Positions 9,600 through 18,097 of a DNA stretch of 64,000 nucleotides are shown in pieces. The stretch lies in NCBI RefSeq assembly GCF_000340475.1, contig NZ_CM001792.1, positions 199,425 to 263,424 of the forward strand, given 5' to 3'. Both the position numbers and the translations under genes were made by a program. This stretch comes from Oceanobacillus kimchii X50 (GTDB lineage Bacteria; Bacillota; Bacilli; Bacillales; Amphibacillaceae). Below the pieces are notes generated by a model, which had not been told where the DNA came from, ran no database searches, and saw only the letters and a program-made list of their open reading frames with translations. Position 1 is the first letter of the stretch; the number at the start of each line of letters is the position of its first letter.

Positions 9600-10870
9600 T
9601 GGCTTTATTGCTTTTTGGTCTGTTCTTAATACTCATTGTTACCGGTGTGCCAATTGCATTTAGTTTAGTATTATCTTCATTGGTTTATCTATTAATTGCA
9701 GGAGTACCGTTAACCGTTATTCCACAAACCTTATTTGCGGGCTTAGATTCTTTTGTCATGCTTGCGATTCCGGCATTCATTTTGGCAGGTAATTTGATGA
9801 ATGCTGGTGGGATTACAAACCGTATTATTGACTTTGCGAACGCAGTAGTGGGTCATATAAGAGGTGGCTTAGGCTTAACAAACGTAGCTTCTTCTCTAGG
9901 ATTTGCAGGAATATCTGGAACAGCTTTATCTGATACAGCAAGCATAGGATCTGTAATGATTCCAGCGATGAAAAAACAAGGGTATGGTGCTGGGTTCTCA
10001 GCAGCAGTAACTTCAATATCATCAACTGTGGGACCGATGCTACCCCCATCTTTACCAATGATTATTATTGGAACTTTAGCCAGTATTTCTATTGGTGATT
10101 TATTTTTAGCAGGTGCAATCCCAGGTGTATTATTAGCATTAGGATTTTTACTAGTTACATATATTATTTCTGTAAACCGTCAATATCCTAAAGGTGAAAG
10201 ACAGACAATCGCTGTAGTTGGTAAAACCTTTATGGGAGCGTTTTGGGCGCTATTAATGGTAGTTATTATTCTTTGGGGGATTCTTGGAGGATATTTTACC
10301 CCAACAGAAGCAGCGGTAGTTTGTGTGGTATATGCATTTATTGTAGGGAAATTTGTTTATAAAGAACTGGACTTAAAACAAGTACCTGCTATTTTGCTTA
10401 CAACGTTAAGATCAACAGCTTCCATTTTATTACTTGTAGGATTTGCAAATACTTTTGGTTGGATTTTAGTAAGTGAAGGTGTGCCACTTCTAATTGCAGA
10501 TGGAATCCTTTCTGTTTCAGAAAATCCAATCTTTGTAACTTTATTAATTATATTGTTGCTCCTTATGGTTGGAATGTTTATGGAAACAATAGCAGCATTA
10601 GTTATTCTATTCCCTGTATTGTTGCCAGTTGCAGAAAGTATAGGAATGGATCCAATTCACTTTGGCGTGGTGATGGTATTATCCTTAATGATAGGTTTAT
10701 CAACTCCGCCTGTGGGTGTTTGTTTATTTGTAGCATCAACATTCGCGGAAGTTTCAATTACCAAAACGATAAGAGAACTACTGCCTTTTTTTGGTATCGC
10801 AATTTTTGTGCTACTTGTTGTAGCCTTTGTACCTTCTCTATCTTTGTACCTACCGAGTCTATTTGAATAA
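9596..10870 (+). CDS. dctM: TRAP transporter large permease
   Basis: A 424-residue DctM-type permease with about 12 membrane segments. Family features include the opening GLFLILIVTGVPIAFSL, the SGTALSDTASIGSVMIPAM segment in the first half and LSLMIGLSTPPVGVCLFVAS near the end. It carries the sodium-coupled transport step. It sits between dctQ and the catabolic genes with three bases or so to the next ribosome site, supporting one transcript for uptake and breakdown. Confidence 0.94.
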   Translation: MMALLLFGLFLILIVTGVPIAFSLVLSSLVYLLIAGVPLTVIPQTLFAGLDSFVMLAIPAFILAGNLMNAGGITNRIIDFANAVVGHIRGGLGLTNVASSLGFAGISGTALSDTASIGSVMIPAMKKQGYGAGFSAAVTSISSTVGPMLPPSLPMIIIGTLASISIGDLFLAGAIPGVLLALGFLLVTYIISVNRQYPKGERQTIAVVGKTFMGAFWALLMVVIILWGILGGYFTPTEAAVVCVVYAFIVGKFVYKELDLKQVPAILLTTLRSTASILLLVGFANTFGWILVSEGVPLLIADGILSVSENPIFVTLLIILLLLMVGMFMETIAALVILFPVLLPVAESIGMDPIHFGVVMVLSLMIGLSTPPVGVCLFVASTFAEVSITKTIRELLPFFGIAIFVLLVVAFVPSLSLYLPSLFE

Positions 10871-10885
10871 AGGATGTGGAAAGTA

Positions 10886-11902
10886 ATGAAAGCAATACAG
10901 GTTGAGAAACCAGGGAAATTAGAAATTGTAGAAATGAATAAACCTACTATAAAAGATGACTATGACGTCATTGTAAAAGTGAAAAGAGTTGGTATATGTG
11001 GTTCAGATGTTCACATCTACCATGGAACTAACCCATTTACCAAATATCCAAGAGTAATTGGTCATGAAGTATCTGGTGTAGTGGAAGAAGTTGGAAACAA
11101 AGTTGTTAGTATAAAAAAAGGTGATTTAGTAGCGTTAGAACCTATTATCTACTGTGGAGAATGTTATGCATGTAGAAAAGGTCAACCTAATGTATGCAAA
11201 TCATTAGAGGTTTTTGGTGTTCATCGAGATGGAGGGATGAGTGAATGGCTTAAAGCTGAAGAAAAGAATTGGCATAAAGTCTCTAGTCATGTTTCTGAAG
11301 AAGCGGCGGCTTTAATTGAACCTTTAACAATTGGAGCGCAAGCAACGTATAGAGGAGAAGTGCGTGAAGGAGAGAAAGTTTTTATTATTGGCGCTGGTCC
11401 TACAGGTATTGCTTGTCTGTTATTAGCAAAAGAACGAGGTGCTACAGTATTCATCTCTGACTTCAATCAAACAAGATTAGATTATGCAGATTCTATTGGT
11501 GCAGATGTTACCATACAGCCTAAAAAAGTTAATGTAGCATCGGAGATAGATAGATTAACAGATGGAGAGCTAGCAAATGTTGTAATCGATGCCGTAGGAT
11601 TACCTGAGACTTTTCAACAAGCAGTTGAACTTACTTCAATAGCGGGGACAGTAGTTACATTAGGTTTTAATGAAGAACCATCTTCAATACCGTCTCTGTT
11701 ATTAACGAAAAAAGAATTAAAAGTTGTTGGATCAAGACTACAGTCACATCAGTTTAAAAATGTAATCGATAAAGTTAATGAAAGAAAGTTAGATCCAAGT
11801 AAAATAATTTCTCATCAATATCCAATGGAGCAAATAAAAGGTGCGTTTGATTTATTAGAAAACCATCCAGATGAAGTTAGAAAAATAGTACTAACATTTT
11901 AG
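10886..11902 (+). CDS. Zinc-dependent alcohol dehydrogenase (likely sugar-acid dehydrogenase)
   Basis: A 338-residue medium-chain dehydrogenase. Cys38 in GICGSDVHIYHG and His60-Glu61 form the catalytic zinc site. A structural zinc knot with four cysteines follows (CGECYACRKGQPNVC), and the NAD-binding GAGPTGI comes later. The start at 10886 is preferred over the ATG at 10874 because MKAIQVEKPG is the usual family beginning. It resembles RspB/L-idonate/L-gulonate 5-dehydrogenase types. Next to mannonate dehydratase and mannonate oxidoreductase, it could oxidise L-gulonate (or L-galactonate-like acids) to a ketouronate. Substrate is inferred from context. Confidence 0.85.
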   Translation: MKAIQVEKPGKLEIVEMNKPTIKDDYDVIVKVKRVGICGSDVHIYHGTNPFTKYPRVIGHEVSGVVEEVGNKVVSIKKGDLVALEPIIYCGECYACRKGQPNVCKSLEVFGVHRDGGMSEWLKAEEKNWHKVSSHVSEEAAALIEPLTIGAQATYRGEVREGEKVFIIGAGPTGIACLLLAKERGATVFISDFNQTRLDYADSIGADVTIQPKKVNVASEIDRLTDGELANVVIDAVGLPETFQQAVELTSIAGTVVTLGFNEEPSSIPSLLLTKKELKVVGSRLQSHQFKNVIDKVNERKLDPSKIISHQYPMEQIKGAFDLLENHPDEVRKIVLTF

Positions 11903-11921
11903 TTTTAGGAGTGATTGAAGA

Positions 11922-12995
11922 ATGCGAATGACATTTAGATGGTATGGTGAGAATAATGACTCTGTTTCATTAAAACATATTAAGCAAATTCCTGGTGTAG
12001 AAGGTTTGGTATGGGCATTGCATCATCGTTCAGCAGGAGAAGTATGGCCGTTAGAAGAAGTATTGGAAGTGAAAAAGCAAGCAGATAAGTATGGCTTTCA
12101 CTTGGACGTTGTGGAAAGTATTAACGTTCATGAGGATATTAAATTAGGAAAGGAATCAAGAGATCAGTATATAGATAACTATAAGGAAAGTATTCGACAT
12201 GTTGCAGCTGTAGGAGCGAAAGTTATTTGTTTTAACTTTATGCCTGTTTTTGATTGGACGCGTACCGACCTTTACAAAGAATTAGAGGATGGTTCAACGG
12301 CATTGTTTTACGAAACATCAAAAGTGAATCAAATGGATCCGACTGAGTTGATTAAGCAAATAACCAATTCAGGTTATACAATGCCTGGCTGGGAACCTGA
12401 ACGTTTAAAAACTATTAAAAATTCATTTAAAGCTTATGAAGAAGTAGATGAAGAACAATTGTGGATAAACTTAGAATATTTTTTAAATGAGGTGTTGCCT
12501 GTAGCAGAAGAGGAGGATATCAAATTGGCTATTCATCCTGATGATCCGCCATGGCCAGTGTTCAATCTACCCCGAATTATTACGAATGAACGAGCTGTTG
12601 AAAGATATCTAGCAATTTCAGATAGCCCATCTCATTGTCTAACTTTATGTAGTGGATCTTTAGGTGCAAATCCTAATAATGATATCCCAGGTATTATACG
12701 AAGATTTCATAATCGGATTGCTTTTGCCCATGTTCGTAATGTGAGAATCTATGATAATGGTGACTTTATAGAAACATCTCATCGAACGAAAGATGGATCC
12801 GTTCCAATTGACGAAATTGTAAAAGCGTATCATGACACTGAATTTAAAGGATATATTCGTCCGGATCATGGAAGACATTTATGGAACGAAGAATGTCGTC
12901 CTGGTTATGGATTATATGATCGTGCTTTAGGTGTAATGCATCTTTGGGGATTATGGGATGCTTATGAATTAGTGAAGCAAGAAAGGAGTGAATGA
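11922..12995 (+). CDS. uxuA: Mannonate dehydratase
   Basis: A 357-residue TIM-barrel enzyme that removes water from D-mannonate to give 2-keto-3-deoxygluconate. Recognised from the UxuA start MTFRWYGENNDSVSLKHIKQIPGVEGLVWAL in outline, VICFNFMPVFDWTRTDL, the metal-ligand stretch IHPDDPPWPVFNLPRI, and RPDHGRHLWNE at the end. All are complete and in order. It follows the zinc dehydrogenase by 19 bases and overlaps the SDR gene by four. No uronate isomerase (uxaC), KDG kinase or KDPG aldolase is in the window, so those would lie elsewhere. Confidence 0.95.
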   Translation: MRMTFRWYGENNDSVSLKHIKQIPGVEGLVWALHHRSAGEVWPLEEVLEVKKQADKYGFHLDVVESINVHEDIKLGKESRDQYIDNYKESIRHVAAVGAKVICFNFMPVFDWTRTDLYKELEDGSTALFYETSKVNQMDPTELIKQITNSGYTMPGWEPERLKTIKNSFKAYEEVDEEQLWINLEYFLNEVLPVAEEEDIKLAIHPDDPPWPVFNLPRIITNERAVERYLAISDSPSHCLTLCSGSLGANPNNDIPGIIRRFHNRIAFAHVRNVRIYDNGDFIETSHRTKDGSVPIDEIVKAYHDTEFKGYIRPDHGRHLWNEECRPGYGLYDRALGVMHLWGLWDAYELVKQERSE

Positions 12996-13843
12996 TATTG
13001 TTACCAATTTATGAAGGACTAGTTGGAAAAGTAGCAGTTATTACTGGTGGTAGCGGAGTATTATGTCAAGCAATGGCAAAAGAACTTGCACGTCAGGGTA
13101 TGAAAATCGCTATTTTAAATCGTAATGTTGAGAATGGAGAAAAGGTTGCTGAAGAAATCATAGGACATGGCGGTATAGCAATAGCAGTTGGTTGCGATGT
13201 ATTAAAGGAAAAGCATGTAAAGGAAGCTTATAAGATAGTAAAAAAAGAATTAGGAGAATGTGATTTATTAATAAATGGAGCTGGAGGAAATCATCCAGAT
13301 GCTATTACAGACAAGGAGAAGTTTGAAGCAGGAGACATCGATGACAATACTGTAAAATCTTTCTTTGATTTGCAATTAAATGGATTTGACCATGTGTTTC
13401 AGCTGAATTTAGTCGGGTCACTTATTCCTACACAAGTATTTGCACAGAATATGGCTACACGCGGAGGGAATGTTATCAATATTTCATCCATGGCGGCACC
13501 TGCACCAATGACAAAAGTTCCAGCATATAGTGCTGCTAAAGCAGGTATAGATAATCTTACTAAATGGTTATCTGTTCATTTCGCGGAAGTGGGTATTAGA
13601 GTTAATGCGATTGCTCCTGGGTTCTTTTTGACCAATCAAAATAGAAATCTTTTACTAAATGAAGATGGTTCTTTATCTAACCGTGCAGAAAAAATCATTA
13701 ATCATACACCACAACGTCGGTTTGGGAATCCGGAAGATTTATTGGGCACTTTACTTTGGCTCGCTGATGATAATACATCTGGATTTGTAACGGGAATAAC
13801 AGTACCTGTTGACGGAGGATTTATGGCTTATTCTGGCGTATAA
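12992..13843 (+). CDS. SDR-family D-mannonate oxidoreductase (fructuronate reductase)
   Basis: A 283-residue short-chain dehydrogenase. The nucleotide site is VITGGSGVLCQAMAKEL, the catalytic Tyr-Lys is in YSAAKAG, and the family ending VTGITVPVDGGF is present. Its sequence and place directly after uxuA match the SDR-type mannonate oxidoreductase of bacilli (YjmF/UxuB type), which interconverts D-fructuronate and D-mannonate. The start overlaps the uxuA stop (ATGA). It closes the operon, followed by a strong hairpin terminator. Confidence 0.88.
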   Translation: MILLPIYEGLVGKVAVITGGSGVLCQAMAKELARQGMKIAILNRNVENGEKVAEEIIGHGGIAIAVGCDVLKEKHVKEAYKIVKKELGECDLLINGAGGNHPDAITDKEKFEAGDIDDNTVKSFFDLQLNGFDHVFQLNLVGSLIPTQVFAQNMATRGGNVINISSMAAPAPMTKVPAYSAAKAGIDNLTKWLSVHFAEVGIRVNAIAPGFFLTNQNRNLLLNEDGSLSNRAEKIINHTPQRRFGNPEDLLGTLLWLADDNTSGFVTGITVPVDGGFMAYSGV

Positions 13844-13860
13844 ATATAAAATTATATATA

Positions 13861-13890
13861 AACCTGCTTGAATTTTGATTCAAGCAGGTT
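13861..13890 (+). terminator. Terminator of the sugar-acid operon
   Basis: A perfect 12-bp stem, AACCTGCTTGAA with TTCAAGCAGGTT, around a six-base loop, 18 bases after the stop codon. The T-run after it is broken (TATTCAAGTTT), but the stem is strong. Confidence 0.8.
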
Positions 13891-14025
13891 TATTCAAGTT
13901 TAATAAAAGTTAGATTTTATTTTTTAGTAGAACTTACCTAAATAGTTATTCGCATTATGTAGTGTTAGTTTAATAGTTTACACATATATACATGGAGGGT
14001 CCTCAAATAATAAGGAAGGATCAAC

Positions 14026-14265
14026 ATGTCATTAACAAGAAATCAAAAACTAGCCCATTTTTTAATTTTGCCGATAGGATTATTTTTATTTTCTCATTTA
14101 CTATTTTGGATATTAAATCGTGGTGAAACTCCAGATATATTTCAGCCTCATTGGTTTAATAACGATAATTCTCCTAAAGAACGTCAGTTTATTAGACAGA
14201 TTATATTTTGGTCATTGTTAATAATGATTTGTGTTTTAATATTTATTGTTGATAAAACATTATAG
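14026..14265 (+). CDS. Small two-helix membrane protein, unknown function
   Basis: A 79-residue protein with two predicted membrane helices (about residues 12-29 and 58-76) joined by a polar stretch (GETPDIFQPHWFNNDNSPKE). No known family is recognised. Supported by a good ribosome site (AAGGAAGGATCAAC) and codon use like neighbouring genes. It stands alone between the sugar-acid operon and the glycerate genes. Confidence 0.6.
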   Translation: MSLTRNQKLAHFLILPIGLFLFSHLLFWILNRGETPDIFQPHWFNNDNSPKERQFIRQIIFWSLLIMICVLIFIVDKTL

Positions 14266-14591
14266 ATTCATAAATTGAAAGCGTGTCGTGATTCCTCATT
14301 TTGTGCATGTAACGTACAACTATAAAGATTCACACATTATTGAACCCCATTTATTATTATTTGATAAAAATGGAGTTTATGCTTTCTATAAGATTGACTA
14401 ATGTGTTGTTACTACTTCTATTTTCCACACCATTTAATTTACACTAAAATCCAGCAGCAGTAATTTTAATTCCCCAATTTCCAAAATTAACCATATTCTA
14501 ATCTATTTCTAAGAAAGCCCTAATAGCTATCTCATTAATCACAATTAAAATGTTATTTATAACTTATAAAGATGATATTGGAGGCTATCTT
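14266..14591. other. Noncoding stretch upstream of glycerate kinase
   Basis: About 325 AT-rich bases with no convincing gene. A weak hairpin is possible (ACCCCATTT near 14345 with AAAATGGAGTT near 14370) and may end the small membrane gene. No riboswitch motif was recognised. The promoter of the glycerate operon should lie in the last 80 bases, but no clear boxes were found. Confidence 0.4.
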
Positions 14592-15770
14592 ATGAAAATT
14601 GTAATTATACCATCCGGATTTAAAGAGTGCTTAAATGCAGAAGAAGTTGCTAGTTCAATGGATATGGGAATCCGTCGGTTTGATCGAAATGTAAAAACAG
14701 TTGTCATTCCAATGATTGATGGTGGGGAAGGTTTTGCGAAAACAATTATCAATATTAAAAAAGGAGAACTAATTTACAAGAGAGTCACTGGACCAGTAGG
14801 TGGACAGATAATGAGCCATTTTGGAGTATATGAAGAGAAAGGAGTAAAGAAGGCTGTTATAGAAATGGCCGCTGTTGCAGGGTTAAGGTTAGTTCCTCGA
14901 TCCATGCGCAATCCTTTGAAAACGACTACATTTGGTGTGGGTGAACTAATAGCAGCTGCTTTAGATGAAAATGTCGATCAAATTATTATTGGATGCGGTG
15001 ATTCGGGAACATCCGATGGGGGAGCTGGTATGGCTCAAGCGTTAGGGGTTCAATTTCTCGATCAGCGTCATCAGTTATTGGATATTCGCGGAGGCGGCGA
15101 CTTAAGCCAAGTCTCACATATTGATCTTTCTCATCTAGATGAAAGAGTTTGTAATGTGAGAATTGATGTTGCTTGTAATTGGCATAATATTCTTTGTGGA
15201 GCAAAAGGAGTCGCCCGTGTATTTGCTCCTCAAAAGGGAGCTACTCCTGGAGAAGTAGAGATTTTAAGTCATGGATTAGAACACTATGCATCTTTGATTC
15301 AGGAAGCAAAGGGTGTTGATGTTAGGTTTGTACCAGGAAGTGGAGCTTCGGGTGGACTGGGAGCAGGATTGCTTGCCTTCACAAATGCTGTGCTCCATCC
15401 TCGATATGATATCATCATGCAATATATTCAGCTTGAAGAGCATATTCAGGATGCTGATTTGGTTTTAACAGCGGAAGGATGTTTAGATGGCCAAACGCCT
15501 AATGGAAAGATACCATCGGAAGTTTCAAGAATTGCCAAACTAGCAGGAGTTCCGGTGATTGCTATTACCGGTACCATTGGTGAAGGAGCAAGTATTAATT
15601 ATACAAGTGGAATTGACGCATATACGAGTATTATCCAAAAGCCGACTTCATTAGAAAGTGCAATGGAAGAAGCAGCTATTTGGATTGCGGATAGTGCAGA
15701 AGCAGCGATAAGACAAATACAAATAGGATATAACATCGCGCAACGTAAATATAAGCGGGATGTAATATGA
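14592..15770 (+). CDS. Glycerate kinase
   Basis: A 392-residue kinase of the GlxK/GarK family, which phosphorylates D-glycerate with ATP. The family start MKIVIIPSGFKECLNAEEVA, the GGEGF substrate loop, GCGDSGTSDGGAGMAQALG, and TAEGCLDGQTPNGKIPSEVSR region are present. The start at 14592 is chosen because TTGGAGG precedes it and the family begins there; the frame is open 14 codons further up. It overlaps the transporter gene by four bases. Together they should take up and activate glycerate or a related small acid. Confidence 0.93.
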   Translation: MKIVIIPSGFKECLNAEEVASSMDMGIRRFDRNVKTVVIPMIDGGEGFAKTIINIKKGELIYKRVTGPVGGQIMSHFGVYEEKGVKKAVIEMAAVAGLRLVPRSMRNPLKTTTFGVGELIAAALDENVDQIIIGCGDSGTSDGGAGMAQALGVQFLDQRHQLLDIRGGGDLSQVSHIDLSHLDERVCNVRIDVACNWHNILCGAKGVARVFAPQKGATPGEVEILSHGLEHYASLIQEAKGVDVRFVPGSGASGGLGAGLLAFTNAVLHPRYDIIMQYIQLEEHIQDADLVLTAEGCLDGQTPNGKIPSEVSRIAKLAGVPVIAITGTIGEGASINYTSGIDAYTSIIQKPTSLESAMEEAAIWIADSAEAAIRQIQIGYNIAQRKYKRDVI

Positions 15771-17227
15771 TAGGCGATACTCGAATAGAAAGAAGAAATA
15801 CGAGAATATCTCCGATCACTAAATATTTTAATGAGATGTCTTATCGTTCTGTATTTCTTTACAGTATATTCATCATTTTATTTGTAGCAATCGCATTTAC
15901 TAGATCGTTAGATTATGAGGCGAAAATTACACTTATTATTTTTATTATTGCGATGGTATTATGGGTGGTTACGAAGCTTCCTGCTGGGTATGTAGCACTT
16001 GGATCATTATTATTTATCATTCTATTAAAAGGAGCTAGCCCAAGCTTATTATATGAATCATTTTCACTTGAAATAGTCTGGTTAATGATTGGGGCATTTA
16101 TTATAGGTGAAGCAGTGAAACGTTCTGGATTAGCTGATCGAATGATGAACTCAATCCTTCACCGCTCTACAAGTTATAATGGGCTTTTATTTTATGTCAT
16201 GATAGCACTTTTTCCGTTGGCTATTTTTATACCTTCTACATCTGGGAGGGCTGCGTTAACGTTGCCTGTTGTTAAGGAATTGGGTAGACGAATCAAGGAT
16301 GAGAAACAGAAGCAAACACTAGCTTTGTTTGTCCCCATCATTATTTTGATGACAACTTCAGCTACTATCATTGGAGCGGGGTCACATCTTATAGGAATAG
16401 AACTTTTAAACCAAACAACAGGGGGTTCGATTTCCTTTTTTAATTGGCTAATTTGGGGGTTACCATTTGCCTTGTTTATCAGTTTTATTACTTATTTGGT
16501 AATAAAACTATATTTTGTACGGCAAGGTTCTAACCCTGTATCCATGGAAGTGGTTAATGATTCAGTTGACCATGAGAAAAAGGTAATGACAAAAAAAGAG
16601 TCGCAAACCTTAGTAATCATCGGCATACTTGTTCTTCTTTGGTTAACAGAGGCAGTACATGGATATGAAATTGGATTTGTCACCATTTTTGGGGCAATTG
16701 TTTTGATGACTCCTAAGTATGGTCTGATTTCGTGGAAACAAGGGATAAGGGCGGTATCTTGGAATTTAATTATATTTGTATCGGCAGCAACTGCATTAGG
16801 GATTAACCTAGTGGAAACGGGGGTTGTTGGATGGGTTGAGGAACATATCTTTCAATACATTTTAAAGTATTCAGGATTCAGTCATTGGGGAATACTTTGC
16901 GTAATCTTACTTATTTCCATTACGAGTCATTTATATGTGACCTCTCATACGACAAGAGCCATTGTATTTCTACCTGGATTTCTTATGTTAAGTACCTCGT
17001 TAGACTTAAATTCTACTGCAGTTTTGTTTTTATGTTTGATTGGGATGAATTATTGTGTGACTTTTCCAATAAGCTCCAAAGCATTGCTTGTTTATTTTGA
17101 ACAGGAGGACATGAACTTTGAAGCTCGAGATTTATTGAAGTTAAGCATGATACTAATGCCTGTTTATTTTATTTCTATGTTGATATTCTATTATACGTAT
17201 TGGACATGGACTGGATTATCACTTTAA
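15767..17227 (+). CDS. DASS-family sodium:anion symporter
   Basis: A 486-residue membrane protein with about 12 helices, of the divalent anion:sodium symporter (SLC13-like) family. Indicators are SLEIVWLMIGAFIIGEAVKRSGLADR, the serine/threonine-rich reentrant loop with FIPSTSGRAALTLPVV, and the matching second-half motif TSHTTRAIVFLPG. Relatives carry sulfate, dicarboxylates or citrate. Translational coupling to glycerate kinase suggests glycerate or a related carboxylate as cargo, which is inference. The first 30 residues are basic and cytoplasmic. Confidence 0.87.
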   Translation: MIGDTRIERRNTRISPITKYFNEMSYRSVFLYSIFIILFVAIAFTRSLDYEAKITLIIFIIAMVLWVVTKLPAGYVALGSLLFIILLKGASPSLLYESFSLEIVWLMIGAFIIGEAVKRSGLADRMMNSILHRSTSYNGLLFYVMIALFPLAIFIPSTSGRAALTLPVVKELGRRIKDEKQKQTLALFVPIIILMTTSATIIGAGSHLIGIELLNQTTGGSISFFNWLIWGLPFALFISFITYLVIKLYFVRQGSNPVSMEVVNDSVDHEKKVMTKKESQTLVIIGILVLLWLTEAVHGYEIGFVTIFGAIVLMTPKYGLISWKQGIRAVSWNLIIFVSAATALGINLVETGVVGWVEEHIFQYILKYSGFSHWGILCVILLISITSHLYVTSHTTRAIVFLPGFLMLSTSLDLNSTAVLFLCLIGMNYCVTFPISSKALLVYFEQEDMNFEARDLLKLSMILMPVYFISMLIFYYTYWTWTGLSL

Positions 17228-17313
17228 AATTTTTTCGCATAACGTTTTTGTGCTAAATATATATTGCATAAGATCATTCTAGTTACAAACGCTAAACAGA
17301 GGTGATTTTTTCA

Positions 17314-17715
17314 ATGAAAAGAATTCTTGTTTTAACGTGTATCCTCAGTTTATGTATAAGTGTTCCATCTGCTTTTGCAAAGCCGATTAATGAAGCGGAT
17401 ACGGATTTTACTAAGACTCTCGAGTATGCACTTATCATTAGTCTCATAGAACCAATTGACGAAGCGATTACTACCATATACAAAGATGATAAAAATGCGC
17501 CGGAAGATTTAGAGTGGTCCGTCGATGAAGCAGAGATATTAAAGATTAAACAACTCGGCGAAGTTGGAGAAGCATATGAAATCACATTGAAAGTTTTTCC
17601 ATACTATGGTAATAAACAAATATATGGTGAAGACTTGCTTGTTGTTCAGGCTGGTGGAGAATTAATAGAGTTTCATCATTTGGACACGTATCATGTGAAA
17701 GATGAACGGAAATAG
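17314..17715 (+). CDS. DUF3888-type secreted protein
   Basis: A 133-residue protein with an N-terminal signal peptide (ILVLTCILSLCISVPSAFA, cut expected after AFA). The mature part, about 110 residues, resembles the Bacillus DUF3888 family of unknown function: an early helix with EYALIISLIEPIDEAI, then a beta-rich end with YEITLKVFPYYG. The start at 17314 is preferred because AGAGGTGA precedes it at proper spacing, while the GTG further up overlaps that site. It is probably monocistronic. Confidence 0.7.
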   Translation: MKRILVLTCILSLCISVPSAFAKPINEADTDFTKTLEYALIISLIEPIDEAITTIYKDDKNAPEDLEWSVDEAEILKIKQLGEVGEAYEITLKVFPYYGNKQIYGEDLLVVQAGGELIEFHHLDTYHVKDERK

Positions 17716-17723
17716 GTTTGGTA

Positions 17724-17752
17724 TTTACTTTTTTAAATAAACAAGGTAGAAT
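17724..17752 (+). promoter_or_regulatory. Promoter of the T-box leader
   Basis: TTTACT (17724-17729), a 17-base spacer and TAGAAT (17747-17752). This would start transcription near 17759, a few bases before the T-box stem I. Confidence 0.6.
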
Positions 17753-17758
17753 AATGAA

Positions 17759-18052
17759 AATTTATACAAATGCGATGAAGAGAAGAGTAAGCATCTGAAC
17801 AATCTACAGAGAACTCCGGTAAGCTGTGAAGGAGCGTGCGGGAAGATGCTGAATCAAGGCTTGGAGCTGTGTATTGGATTGAAAGAGATTTTTTTCATGA
17901 TAGTGCAACGGGTTCTCCCGTTATAGAGATAGAGTATCGCAATTATTATTGCTGTACTTGAAGAGGTCTATACAGTGATGTAAAGACAAACAGAGGTGGC
18001 ACCGCGATTAATCTCGCCCTCAAAACAATTTGTTTTGGGGGTGAGTTTTTTA
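17759..18052 (+). ncRNA. T-box leader, apparently serine (UCA)
   Basis: A complete T-box riboswitch. It has the conserved T-box GAGGTGGCACCGCG (17993-18006), a stem III-like hairpin (CAACGGGTTCTCCCGTT) and a terminator whose 15-bp stem (18013-18045) is followed by six Ts. In stem I, AGTA (17786-17789) and GAA (17851-17853) form the loop-E pair above AGCATC/GATGCT. The triplet right after GAA is TCA (17854-17856), followed by A, as is usual for a specifier. That would sense uncharged tRNA-Ser (UGA anticodon). A shifted reading (ATC, Ile) is less likely. It controls the MFS gene downstream. Confidence 0.88.
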
Positions 18053-18097
18053 TTTGTTTTCCTAATTTTTGATTCAAATAAAAAGGAAGTGGTGTGA

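Noticed and set aside
9825-10058. Leftward 77-codon frame within dctM
   Set aside because: Antisense shadow of a clear permease gene with no start signal.
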